A stretch of DNA of 64,000 nt from Quillaja saponaria (GCA_029379385.1 CM055617.1:15632679-15696678); one strand, 5' to 3'. Positions 25,701-38,031 are shown, counted from the first letter of the stretch. Translations and numbers: made by a program. The notes: generated from the letters alone by a model not told the origin.

Positions 25701-26981
25701 CAACAAACCTTCAGCCATACTTGCTGATTTTCTTACCTTCTCCTCCACCTCTTGCTAGCCATGAACACAATCTTGGCCAAGAACTCCATGGTTACCGTTG
25801 GTGGTTGGATGGTAGGGGACAGCAGTCTTGTTTTACACTTTGCATTACCTAATCTTTGTGACTTACTTTTCAGCCCTGCGTTGCAGTTGTAGGACAGCAA
25901 GCTCTTCCTCCTTCTAACCATAAATTGGTTCTTGTTTAGCACTATTTCAGCCAAGGATAGTTGCCCCCAACATCCCCTGTTTTGGAGCTGCCACTAAGGG
26001 ACTTTTTCCTTCTCTGATTCGGTTGCTAGAAGGAAAAGAGTGATTTTGCTTAGGTTGGTGGTACACGACAGCCATGATATCAAGGATGGCAATTTTCTTG
26101 CTTGTCATGAGCCTTAATTCGTGTAGGTATTGTTAATCCTTTAGTTAGATGAGTTATTTGTAGTTTTTTTTTTTTTTTTATAATTTACGAATTTGTTATA
26201 TTGTTAGAAGTTAAAACATAAGGAAATTAAGATAATGAATTAAAGTTTAGGAATGGAAGATTAAAAGTAAAGGGTAGATATATTATGACTATATAACTAG
26301 TGGGAAATTGAATCTTGGAAATATGATTATTGATATGAGATTGGTTTAATTCAAGTCCAATGGAAATTGGTAGTTAGTGTAATTTGTATTCAGGTTAGAA
26401 TATAAACAAAATGAAAACTTATAAATTCATGTTGAATTCTTGGTGTATATATATACTATATATATATAAATGGCTTATGGGAAGAATCTTATAATTTTCT
26501 TCAATACCCTTGTGAGCTTTTTTTAATTACAAAGTTACCTTTAGTTGTTATTTTGTTACAAATTAACTATTATGTTTTTCCTATTTCTTCTCCATTTTAA
26601 TATCAATAGGATTGTCATTGCTTTAAGACTATTAATTTCTTTTTTACTAATACTTTTTAATCTTAACAAATCTATTATTATATGTCAATAGTAATTAAGA
26701 TTAACTTTCTCAAATTTTTATTTTTGTTTTGTTTAATAAGTTCTTAATAATCATAATTTTTTAAGTTCTTTTCAAATTTATTATGAATTAAAAAAAAAAT
26801 ATTAAGAGCATAGTTTCCATTTTTATAATATTATTGTTATCTTTTAATTTACAATATTATTGTTTTTTCTCAAATTTATGAATTAATTATTTTAAATACT
26901 ATGATTAAAAAAAATTAAGAATATAGTTTTTATGATTATTATATTATTGTTTTAACTTTTAATTCTCTTTCCATCTTAAGA

Positions 26982-27030
<49 letters not shown>

Positions 27031-30000
27031 TTTATTTATGAATTTAATTTTTTTGTTAAATTTTGCTATTTGTTTACAAATATAAAATGGTTTAGTAAAA
27101 GAAATTTTATTTTCTTAAATACCTTTACTTTGACATAAATACTTTTTAGTTGTTATTTTAATTTAAATAGACTATTTATTCTAATTTTTAACTGTTTTCT
27201 AGCTTCTTCATTTTAATATTAACATTGTAATTGATTAATGGCAATTGATTTTTTTTTTGTACTAATTTTTTTTTAATAGCAATAAATCTATAACTTGTCA
27301 ATAAGTATATATCAATAATAATTAAGATTGAATTTTTTTATTCAATAAGTTATGAATCATAATAAAATTATAAATTAAATTTTTTTTTTTAAAATGCTAT
27401 TAATTAAAATAGATATTAAGAGTATAATTTTTATGATTAAAATATTTGTGTGTTAATTTTTCTTCCATCTTTAATATATATTTTTTTAAATGTTTACATT
27501 ATGAATTAAATCTTTTAATGGATTTATCTATTTGTTTAAAGTCATTAACATGGAGTATTATTTTTTTATTAACTATAATTTCTTGATATGTACATCTATT
27601 GTTGATGAACATACTATATATATATATATCATAAACATGATTAATGTGCAACATGTGTGACACGAAAGCTAGCATATATGTATACCTACTCACAATTGGA
27701 GGAAATTATGCACCTAAGATATTTGATAAAATATCTATAAGAAAACTAGTCAGAACTTTTTGAGTAAAACTTGGATAGATTTAATTATTGGTTGTTAATT
27801 GTTATTGGAATTGAATAAAAAGTTCCTAAACAAGAACAAAGAATGGTTGATTAATGTGATGAATTGAGGATTTGATGTGGGTAGTGAATATGAACAAAAA
27901 ATGTTAGTTGTGGGAGTGAAGTGTTGTAAATATGAATTAGGTGTTTTTGAAGGGATACAGGGTAGGTTTGATGAGTTAGAGAAATTTAGTATTTTAAGTA
28001 TTTTTTATACTGAATTAAATTAAGAGTTCTAAAGAGAAAATGTAGCTTTAGGTCTTGGATGATATATGAAAATTTTGGTAACCTAGTTCTAAGTATATTT
28101 ATAGGTAAAGCTATTGGACTACAACTAGGTCTATGCAGGATTTTAGGTGAGCTTCAGTCAGTCTGAAAGACTTTGACGGAGGTTGTGATTGGAATTAGCT
28201 GAGGACCTCTGAATGAGACTTATTCCTAACATATTAAGGGATAATTCTAGAGTGGTGCAGGTCTTAATTCTATGTTGTGTGTATTTTAGAGGTGTTGGAA
28301 GTCATGGTTGTATTTTTTGAGTCCTGACTGAACCTGTTTTGAAGTAACTGATGGTAAGGGGTCTTAAAGATTGAATCAAGAGTAGAATGCTGAATATGAA
28401 TGTTCATAACATCTTGATAAACTAGACTGGAAAGTTTCATAATTTAATTCTCAAATATGAGAATTCTAGAAGCATTGAAATTCGGGTCAGGTGACTAGGA
28501 ATTTGCATGTGCCCTGTTTGTGTATGTGTGAGGATTTGAGTAGATTCAAGACTAATTTTAAGAGAAATTTCTATATAAGAAAGACGGTTAACTTCCTAAA
28601 TATAATGTTTCAACTTGGTTTTATTAAATTTGGTTAAGTAAGTAAGTTGAAACCAAGCATATCTCCAACGTAGTTGTGAAAATGCCTAAAAGGGAAAACC
28701 TGGTAAATTGAGATCTTGATAGTTAAGTATTAAGTGAACTTGAATAAATAGTTTTTAAAAAAAATAATGAAATGTGGTTAAGTCGTTAAGGAAAGATAAA
28801 TTTTAGAATTTAATTGTATTAATATTGAAGTGGCATGATTCAAGCTCTTGGATAAATTTAAAAAGAGTAACTCAACTTGGATTTAATGCTAGAAAATGAG
28901 AAATGTTGAAAGTATGACTTAGTACTAATTTCTTGATAGGTATATATATAAAATATACATTCAAAATATAGAATCAAGTGTCCTACAAGAAATTGATTAA
29001 ACTACCTAAATGGACTTAATTTCAAGAAACTTATATAAGTTGATATATAAGTTAGTAATTAAAATATTATAAATATAACGTTTATGAACTAAATATTATT
29101 TGAAAATATGAATTTCAGTTCTAGACCTTATTGTGGCCTTAATAACACACGTAAGAGCAAGAGGAAGTGACAAACAAGATCTATAAACTAGTGGGTGGAT
29201 TACGTGCTCTTTGATTGCTATATTATTATATGTAATTATATGTGTATTTGAATATATGTGTCATATGAAAAAATAAGCATGTGTAGTGTTTCATTCAGTT
29301 ATTTTAATTATGTTTCATGTTTGAAATTGTTTGTGGTTGATAAGAGCCAACGAAGTAAATTTTTTCTTCGAGATGATTTTATTTCTGAATTGAAATCCAG
29401 GTGCACCTAGGATTTTCTGATCTGAGATATTCTAATTCTGAAAAGTGTTTTAAAATGATTGAGTGCTCAGCACTAGTGGGAAGGATTATATACAAGAAAC
29501 ATATTTGGTATGCAGGTGAAAAAATGCCTAATGGGACGATATTTGGTGTGTGAGGCTGGGCTACTCGATTGACCCTTTGTATGATTTGTGTACTTTGATT
29601 GCAATGATTGTTTTGATTGAATTATACAAAGTAATATTTGAACTGTGCTCAGTTATATGAGTCATTTTCCTCCATTCAAATCGATTTGAGACAACATTTT
29701 TAGTAATCCTTAGAGCAACCATATCTTTCTCAATGACTGCCCCCATGTTAGTTTCGGTCTCCTTGGTTCTGTTGTTTTTGTTGCTATTTAGTTTTATGTA
29801 ATCAGGAATTTACATGTTGGTATTTTGGGCATGTTCCACATTATAGGGAAACTTTGCCGAAATTTTTAGTCAATTGTTATGTATTTCCATAAATAAACAT
29901 TTATATTTAAAGTTGTGTTTTCCAAATTTACTTTTATTCCTTGGTTTGGTCAAGAGTCATTGTTGTTTTTGTATTTTGAAAGTCATGGTTATGGAAGTTT

Positions 30001-30390
30001 TGTTATCTATTCCTCCGGCCAGTCATGCCTCCATGTGGGGTGTAATACCAACCATATGTTGTGCTTGCCAACTCAATAAGCTTGTTAAAGCTCATTTCAC
30101 TCTCTTTTCTAGTTTTGCAAATACTTGATTTGAATGCATCATTATTTGTAGTCTTGGGAGTGCCAGCACTTGCTTCTGATAGAACTTGGAACTTTTAAAA
30201 TTCTTTAGATATAATGCTCTACAGTTATATTAGATTCTGGAAAAGTTGTTATCTATTTTTGTTTATCAATTGTTGAGTTTTCTATTTCCTGTACTTTGAT
30301 ATTAATTTGAGGCTAGCTTGATTCAAGGTGAGCCTCGGCTTGTCTTGGATCTTGCATGAGTCATGACTCTAGATTCGGGTTGTGACATAA
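22703..30390 (+). other. AT-rich, LTR-like non-coding DNA
   Basis: There is no convincing coding region. Several short stretches look like long chromovirus LTR sequence: a block with GGTTCTAAACATCAAGGTGAGTG near 23359, GCTCAGCACTAGTGGGAAGG near 29465, TTGGTATGCAGGTGAAAAA near 29506, and TTCCTCCGGCCAGTCATGCC near 30009. The last also occurs in diverged form at 1507-1540. The right edge near 30380 reads CGGGTTGTGACA. The region may be one or more degenerate long LTRs. Family and borders are inference. Confidence 0.3.
26985..27026. repeat. (TA)n microsatellite
   Basis: This is an uninterrupted TA dinucleotide run of about 42 bp in very AT-rich DNA (26.4-27.5 kb). Confidence 0.95.
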
Positions 30391-32305
30391 GTACTAAAAT
30401 TAACACAATTCTAATTTTATTCAAACAATCAAATTAAAGATGCAAACACTAATAATAAACTAAACCTAACTAATGACAAATTAAACTAGAGAATTCAACG
30501 AATAAAGGCTCAGGTTTACAATTTTCCTCAACACTTCACTTGTTTAGTTATAATAGAATTATTAACCTAGGGTTCTAATTCAATTATAAGCATATCTTAT
30601 GTCTTACGATAATATTTCTCATAATTAATTCACTATATTCCTATATGAATTAGTCTATGACAAACTCACTAAGATTATACCTAAATTGGCTACACAAAGC
30701 ATATTAGTAAATTCCTATCGTATATATAAATTAAATTCAACAATCATGTGGATGGATTCACTCAATTCAATCGGCTACACCAAGATTCCTTTTCCAAGCT
30801 TCTTTAGGTTTCCACATCAATCTAATTAGGAACTAATCAACTAGAAACATAAAGCATAGAATGAAATAATAATTCAATTATCAAACTAAGCAATCAATAA
30901 ATAATAAAAACCATCAAGCTACATGTTGAGTTCATTTGTAATCTTAGAGAATAAACTATTTCGTACTACTTAGTGTAGACATAAACTCAAATAAAAACAC
31001 CATCAAAGTAAATACAAGAAAAACTTGAAGAGAATGAGGAATAAAAGAAAACAAGAAGGTGATCTTCAATCAATAAACTTCCAAGCTCCTTGCATTCTTG
31101 CACCCTTGTTGTCTTCCTTTTTCTCTAGAAAAAACTCAGTTTAATTGTGTCCTTTAAATCCTAGCCTAGTTGGCTTGTTTTACACGAATTGTCCTCTAAT
31201 TTGACTTCCAAAGGGACTCTTTTCAAAACTCACAAATTAAGTTAATATTGATTAGAACTCATCTAAATCACTTAAGTTCTAGTTATAATCAACTATGATT
31301 CAACATCCTAATACCATATGGACTTTAACTAGGAATTAACTAAAAAATAAGAAAAAACCAACTAAAACTCTAGAACATAGCTTATAATAAAAAAAGATAT
31401 GTAATAAGTTTATTTTCAAGAAATATCACTTACTTCTAGGCACAAAGCACTGAAATTGTTTAGTGTGATGCTGTATTGGGTTTTAAATACGTATATGTAT
31501 TGTGGTTTATTGCTTGTCTCTTTGATGAAATGCTTCAAACAAGTTGGTTTTATGACTTAACAAGGTGATATATATAAGTGGAAGGATGAATTTCCTTTCT
31601 CACCCTCTTTATCCAGTTCATTCTATGGTCTATGCATCTTATGCTTCATTGGACCAATTTACAAGAACATTTATGCATAATATAGGATTGGTTGAGACTA
31701 GGCATGGAATAGGAATAGTAAAGAAAATGTAGGATGGAATTCTAGAAAGAGTGTAAGGCTTGAGGGGAAGGACTTTTAAAATTGTGGAACTTCTTAGAAA
31801 ACTTTCAAAGACTACTAGTTTCTGAGGATTTTACGAGTTCTAGTTGATTGGCTGCATCAAACACCTCATTATACTAAGAAATATGAAATTTTAAGTTCTC
31901 TTTTTTAGAATCTGGATGGGTAAATTTGAACTCAAACAGTGCCTCTAAACTTAATTGAATTATATTAGTTGTGGTTGTCTTATTATGCAGTGAGTATTTG
32001 TCCTAATTGTAGGGAATCGTAGGAGGTTTTGCAGCTATCATTGTTCTTAACTCTAATGTCTTCTTTAATTTCTATGTCATTTATTATGATCTAAGTTTAG
32101 TTTGGAAGCTTGGGTTTTGACAGGCTGAGAGTTAATCTAATTCAAGTATTTGCGCTGGGCTTGTCTGCTGTTACTGATTTGATCATCCTCCCTACTTACG
32201 TTTTGTGATGTGTGGCATCTTGCAAACCTGTTTCTTGTTTACCCTACTGTTAATATCTTGTAAATGTGTTTTGTCTTAATATTTTTATAATGTCAGCAAT
32301 AGAGG
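30391..32305. other. AT-rich stretch with no gene seen
   Basis: I find no domain, splice-like exon series or transposon terminus in this 1.9 kb. Confidence 0.5.
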
Positions 32306-32310
32306 CTTTG

Positions 32311-33592
32311 TGTCACAGGGCATTCCTCTGGCATCTAATTTTTTTCTGCAAGTCCAAAGCCACATGTACTGCAACTTGACAAGTCCACTGTTAAGCTTCA
32401 GCCTTCTCACACGAAACTACACTTAGGCAACACACACACAATGTTCACCCATGAGTTATGCTAACAAGTATATAGTATATCACATCCATTTACAAGAACT
32501 CCACTCCCGACCTTTATTACTTTTAACTCAAGTACAAAGGAACCCACACATAGGCAGATTGTGGTACATTCTCTAGACTTTCACGAGTTACATAATTTGT
32601 TAGCAACAAATACCTCTAAAGCCCTCTCAAAATGGCTTTATACTTAGCCTTACAAAAGTTCCTCATTGAACTCTTTAATCTCGCGACATGGCATTGCGGT
32701 GGACAACCCCAACTGCTAGGCTATTCTAGGACGTACAAGTGTCCCATTTGGAGGTTACAAGATAGCTCCCACGTTTTTAGAAGTGCAACCCACATTTCTC
32801 CACGTTTTTAGGCCTCAATTGCTGCCCACTATCTTCTCCTAACCGCTATTCTGTCATTTCTTGAAGTTAGGCCTTAACCGCCCATTTCTACAACCAAGGA
32901 ACCACTTCGTCAATTGCTGCCCCACTAACTTGCAAGTTATGGGCATGTCTTGCAGCCAATAACTGCTTGATAACCGCCAAGCCAAATGTTGCTTTGCAGC
33001 ATTGCCACACGCTGCCCAGCATGCAGCACCTTGCTGCGTTGCTGGCTGCACGCTGTTGCCTGCCTGCTGCATGTTGCTGCTTCCTAGTGTCGAGGCACTG
33101 CTGCTTGTGTCAAGGCAGTGTCACAACATACATCTGCCTGTGTCAAGGCAGTGTCACGACATACATCTGCTAGTGTCAAGGCAATGTCATGACATCAATC
33201 TGCCTGTTATGACTCTTTGTCCAGCATGCCTCCCTCATACTGCCATCTGCTACTCTAGCATGGCACAAGGCCTTCAAGCTTTCTGCTCACCTGCAACCCA
33301 CGGTTGTATGCAATCTGCCCCACATTGATGCACCATGTTTGCACCTTGTCATGCACACCCAAGCATGTCCACACCCATTAACATATGCCACTGACCCATG
33401 TCTTGCTTAATGTCAAGGTCTCATGCTTACTGCCTTTGCGCAGCACCATGTGCACCCAATGTCACACCAGCCATCAACTAAGTCTTCAGCACCCTTGCTT
33501 CCTACTTGACAAGTCCTCCACATGCCATTGACATGTTGCCAGCACGGTGCAAGATTAAAAACCATGCTGTCACAAGCTCATAGGGTGTGACA
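32311..33592. mobile_element. solo LTR of 1282 bp with perfect target-site duplication
   Basis: The segment begins TGTCACAGGG and ends GGGTGTGACA, so the first and last seven bases are inverted copies (TGTCACA/TGTGACA). It is flanked by CTTTG on both sides (32306-32310 and 33593-33597). It is clearly richer in G and C than its surroundings, with many TGCTGC and CCATG words. It contains no gag or pol and no second copy nearby, so it fits a solo LTR left by recombination between two LTRs. The retroelement family is not identified. Open frames inside (32854-33072, 32967-33173, 33002-33328) are not regarded as genes. Confidence 0.82.
33106..33204. repeat. 33-bp tandem repeat, three copies, inside the solo LTR
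   Basis: The units are 33106-33138, 33139-33171 and 33172-33204. Each begins with TGTGTCAAGGCAGTGTCACG or a variant and ends ATACATCTGCC or a variant. Units 1 and 2 differ at two positions. Because 33 is a multiple of three, the repeat keeps a frame open and produces an 11-residue period in translation. Confidence 0.93.
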
Positions 33593-33597
33593 CTTTG

Positions 33598-34690
33598 TGT
33601 ATAAGCAATTGTGGGGACTCTTAACATATAATGGGTTCCATAGTTAGGTGGATCACCTGCCTATGGACGCTTTGTACTATTTAGCCTTATTCTGACGTTT
33701 TTTATTTTATTATCTCTTCCCTTCTTACTTTGCACTTTTGCAATAACATCTTAGCAATACATCTGAGTAGTCCTGATTCTAAACTTAGCTAAACCCTATA
33801 ACACAAAATTTAGGACTCTTCCGTCTAATATGTTAGAAGTAAGGTTCAATAAAATGTTAAATATGGTGAAAAGAGAGACAAAGCTGCACACTCAATCATC
33901 CACTTGCTAGGTCCTTGCTGCTGTATAGTGTGATACATATAAAGAGTGACAGAATGTACACAAACATTTCTTTGCCCACAACAATTGGAAAGTCAAAAAT
34001 TTGCTTCTGAATTTGCCATCATTAACTTAACAAGGGGGCTTGGATGTTCAAAGGATATTAAAAAAGTGGGCAGGGGTGGGGGAAGGAGTGGGGAGTTGGT
34101 CCTTAAAAACATTATATAGTCAAATATTACCTGAGGACCACCACATTGGGTCTGAAGCCATATATCATAACTGTATATTCAAAACTCAACTATGTGTAAA
34201 AAATATTTCATAAGATAAATATGCATAAAAACTAGCTAGTAGTTGAATGATACAAATGTAAATGAAATCCTCCTGCCAAGTAGTGCTTTAAGCAAGAACT
34301 GAAAGTTGGCTGTTTTCTAATACCACTACTTTCCATTGAAGTTTTGGTTATATGTCCCATTATGTTTCTCTGCTTCAGAATGCAAGCCATGCGTGAAGCA
34401 TGCGCTTTGCAAGCCAATATTATCGAAAGGATTTCTGCATATTCTTTATCAATTATTATTGATCAAAGGCAAACAAGACATCCCCAGTTCTAGATAGTTT
34501 CTCAACTATTGGTGGCCCTAACATATCTCTGTTCTCGTTTTGTGTGTCACTATGTTAGGACTGGTGTGGTTAAGGGGAGATGGGACATTCAGAACTGATG
34601 ATAATATATCATGGTCACCATGGGTTACAATCAATTATGGAAACACAAGCATTACACTTTCAGACTTTCAGTTATCATGCTGCATGTCAT
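33598..34690. other. stretch without a recognisable gene
   Basis: No gene or transposon end is recognised. It contains a G-rich strip at about 34067-34100 (GGGCAGGGGTGGGGG, then GGAGTGGGG) with the spacing of a possible G-quadruplex. Confidence 0.5.
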
Positions 34691-34693
34691 CAA

Positions 34694-35304
34694 CACTATA
34701 AAAACAAGTTTCAGTAAGTTAATTAGATACTCGTAGTTCCTATTATTTATTAATTATTTATTTTATTTCAACAGGGCAATGTGGGAGCCTTCTCTAATGG
34801 CAAACATGGTGATGAAGTAGATTTGGAATGAGATGATGTTGATCAAGATCACAATGAGGATTTTAACGAGGATTTTAACCTAGTTGTTTTTATTTTTATG
34901 ATATAATGAATAAATATGATATAATATTCTGTTTATTCATGTTACATTGTGTTAATTAATTACCTTCTAATTATATAATAATTTTATTTTCATACTTCGA
35001 TATATTTAATTTTTAGTATTAGTTTATAAATTACTCAATATAAAGCAAGTTTTTACTTATATTATAAAAAAAATAAAAAAATAAACAAATAAAAAGAGCT
35101 TGAAAAGAAATCAGGAACTATCTACTTGGTGGGTAATTACCAACTAATTAATTCATTCATTTGCCGAAAAAATTTCACTGACTAACTGTTTGGTTGGTCG
35201 GTAGCTACTTTGATTTTTCCTACCACCCTTTACCTACCAATAGTTGGTCTGTAAGTCTTTGCCAACTCACTTGGTTGTCGGTATTGAATAGCTTTCTTAT
35301 AGTG
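34694..35304 (+). mobile_element. 3' end of a CACTA-like element
   Basis: The segment ends in AAGCTTTCTTATAGTG-like sequence at 35304, the reverse complement of a CACTATAAGAAAGC terminus. Upstream from about 35100 are repeats around TTGGTNGGTAATTACC and CCAACTCACTTGG, as in subterminal regions. At 34775 a splice-acceptor-like TTTCAACAG precedes a block encoding GNVGAFSNGKHGDEVDLE, then a TGA, then DDVDQDHNEDFNEDFN, which looks like an acidic C-terminal exon. CACTATAAAAACAAG at 34694 could be the left terminus of a short derivative, but the 3-bp flanks (CAA, ATA) do not match. Confidence 0.42.
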
Positions 35305-35644
35305 ATATAGCCAAGGATTTTCATGAACCACAATGAAAATCTCGATGTCAAATCTCTTTATCCCTAAAATCTTTAATTTTAGTAATTACATACATTACTC
35401 GTTTACCTAAGTTATTGTTTCCTTACATATCTGCTTGCGTTCTATGTTTTTCAAATTTATAAAAAGATAATTTTTTAATCAGTCAATCTACTCATCCCTC
35501 TAGTTTTCCATTCTTTGGCCAACAATCCTAACAGTTGAAGTCTTCACCATGGCTAAATCGAGAAAATGAGTCAATATCATAATGCATATCTGAAGGACTA
35601 ATTCAGAGTCACGTCCTTCAAGAAAACGATTAGTAAGCCAAAGC

Positions 35645-36167
35645 TAGGGGTGTCAACGAGCCGAGCTCGAGCCGAGCTTTGTCAAAGCTCGGCTCGGCTC
35701 GTCTCACTTTAGGTGGGCTCGAGCTCGGCTCGTCCTAGGCTCGCGAGCCTAAGCTCGTTAAGGGCTCGCGAGCAAATATTCAAGCTCGGCTCGGCTTGTG
35801 AAATTTTTTTGAAAATTCTAAAAATGTTTTGTAGGCAAAGAGAGTCGAACCCAAGACCTCTTAGTGAAAATTTGTGCAATTTACCAATAAACCAAGTAAC
35901 AATTTGTGTTAGTTTTGTTATATATAAATATATTTATTATAAATGTATATATAAATAATAAAAAAAATTATTAAATAATATTAAACGAGCTAGCTCACGA
36001 GCTCACGAGCCGAGCTTTGGAAAGATTGAGCTCGGCTCGTTTTACTAAACGAGCTTAAAATAAAGCTCAAGATCGGCTCGTTTAGAAAACGAGCCGAGCT
36101 TGATCCGAGCTCTTAACGAGTAGCTCACGAGCTGTTCACGAGCTAGCTCGGCTCATTGCCACCCCTA
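35645..36167. mobile_element. hAT-type MITE, 523 bp, with 8-bp TSD
   Basis: The element starts TAGGGGTGTCAACGAGCCGA. The reverse complement of its right end starts TAGGGGTGGCAATGAGCCGA. It is flanked by an exact 8-bp duplication GCCAAAGC at 35637-35644 and 36168-36175. An 8-bp TSD with a TAGGGGTGNCAA terminus is typical of hAT non-autonomous elements. Both halves are rich in short GAGCTCG/GGCTCG words that can fold back. No transposase frame is present. Confidence 0.93.
35834..35906 (-). repeat. tRNA-like segment inside the hAT MITE
   Basis: On the minus strand the segment reads CTTGGTTTATTGGTAAATTG, then after about 25 bases GGTCTTGGGTTCGACTCTC. The second block contains a pol III B-box-like GGTTCGACTC, and the first resembles a weak A box. 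It is not a complete tRNA, because no full cloverleaf is evident. It may be a captured tRNA or SINE fragment. Confidence 0.45.
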
Positions 36168-36627
36168 GCCAAAGCTTCAAAATGAATATGCTTAAGTGTA
36201 TCTCTCAATCAGTAAAAAAAAAATTCAAGAGTCCACTAAACTATCACAATTGAAGACCTTAAGTATTGTCTCACGAAGTCAAAAAATGATGGCGTTCAGC
36301 TTTACAGTTGGAGAGTGCCATAATGAGTTAGCAGAGTCAACTTTTCAACCTAAATGAAAATTTTACATAGGCAATGATTGATAATAAATTTCTTAATTTT
36401 CTCTAACCAATTCACTTAATATTTGTAAATAAAATGGATTAACTAAAAGAAATCATAAAATTATGTAACTTTCACTCTTAGCCAATTCACTTAATATTTA
36501 AAATTATTCATGCCTATTATGTTTTACATGTTTATTGCTTACGCTTCTAGAAAATTATAATATATTTATATAATTATATATATTGTAAATTCTAGGAAAT
36601 TATGGGGTCAATTTAACCCAATCTAAG

Positions 36628-37540
36628 GAGAAAAACTTACAAAAAGTGACTTTACAATATTACTCTGACAATGAATCAATAAAATTATGTCACGTGGTAA
36701 GTCACTCCACCTAAGTAAACTAGTGGATTCAAACTAATCTAACTTTACAGTAAATTAATTTATTTCTTTAATCACCTACCAATCTCTCCCATAATCTCTC
36801 TCGTTTCAAATTAACTCTTTATTTTTTTCTCTCTCCACCCTTTTTTATCCTCACCATCTCCATCCCACCTCTCCTCTACCCATCCCCATCATATCATAGA
36901 ATTTCACAGCCATTAACCACAAATATTCATCATAATTTTTATTAGTCCGCTTGCATTCTCTAATGAGTGGATCACAAATCACAATCAGAAGTTAATTAAT
37001 GATTCAATGAAAAATAAAATTCAAAAACATGTTCATATGATTTCAATATATATATATAAAGTTTATTGATTATAATTGGTCTTATTATATTTTTTTATTT
37101 CCATGTGATGATAAATTTAATATTTTCACAATTAAAATTGATTATGATATTTCAATAAAATGTTTTGGTAGAACGGTGGAATAATGGGGTTGATTTAGGT
37201 GGTAGGACAAGTAGAGAGAGAAACTAATGGAGATGGTGAAGAGAAAGAGAGTCAAATCTGAGAGGAAAGAGAAGGGAAGGAGAGAGAAAAAAATAAAGAA
37301 TTTGATACGAGAGAGATTATAGGAGAGATTGGTGGTAGGTCATGAAATTAATTAATTTACTTAGAGTTGGGTTAGTCACTTCAGTTAGTTAATTTTAATG
37401 TTAGGTTAACTCATTTTGATTGTACTGCTGACATAGTTTATTTAAACACATGTCAGACATTTATTAGGTTACTACAAAAATAACATGGTAGAGTCACTCT
37501 ATGTAAAACATGGTAGAGTCACTCTGTGTAAATTTTTCTC
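36628..37540. mobile_element. foldback Mutator-like MITE, 913 bp, with 9-bp TSD
   Basis: The left end GAGAAAAACTTACAAAAAGT matches the reverse complement of the right end GAGAAAAATTTACACAGAGT. The similarity continues discontinuously through both arms, about 36628-36850 and 37215-37540, including CAATCTCTCCCATAATCTCT against CAATCTCTCCTATAATCTCT. The 9-bp flank CAATCTAAG occurs at 36619-36627 and 37541-37549. Long terminal inverted repeats beginning with G and a 9-bp TSD are the Mutator-like signature. There is no internal gene. Confidence 0.88.
37482..37531. repeat. 25-bp tandem duplication in the right arm of the MULE
   Basis: Two adjacent units each contain ACATGGTAGAGTCACTCT followed by (A/G)TGTAAA. 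The left arm has a single equivalent, so the duplication arose after the arms formed. Confidence 0.8.
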
Positions 37541-38031
37541 CAATCTAAGATTAGTGAATTTTACCCATTCCATTAACATCCCTATTGGTGGATCCCTTTC
37601 CTTTGTCTTAAGCTTTGTTTAAAGGCAAGTGTAGTACTGTATACCACAAAATCCTACTGTTACTTTTTTTCCCCACTAGTATTTTACAAAAGTAACAACA
37701 AAGTCAACTACCATGATAGTATATAACTTAGTAACTTCAAAATTGATCCCGGAACCTTTTTCACAAAAGACTCACCACTATATTAAGGGACAAAGGACTC
37801 CATACCCTTTTCAATTCCCTATTGTTAAGTCCAAAACTGGCCAAACTGAGGATTGGGTTTGAGGTCTCCATGCTGGTCCAAGTAAAAGCTAGAAGGTAGA
37901 GGTAATTGGCTCAAGTGTAATCTCCTTATTACACTAGTCCCCTGAAAAATGAGTTTAAGGACTGCCAAGACTTGAGTTGTTGTCTTTGGCGAAGTTGGGA
38001 GGGTTAGGTCATAAGTTAAGTCTTCAAGATG

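Noticed and set aside
33106..33204. Regular 33-bp repeat units as a possible CRISPR array
   Set aside because: The units are contiguous without spacers, and the context is a plant retroelement LTR.
32854..33328. Open frames of 68-108 codons in the GC-rich segment, including one with an 11-residue repeat
   Set aside because: They lie wholly inside a solo LTR and are kept open by a 33-bp tandem repeat. Frames on both strands overlap, and there is no domain.
35834..35906. Functional tRNA gene on the minus strand
   Set aside because: Only B-box-like and weak A-box-like sequence is present. No complete cloverleaf can be folded by eye, and it lies inside a MITE.
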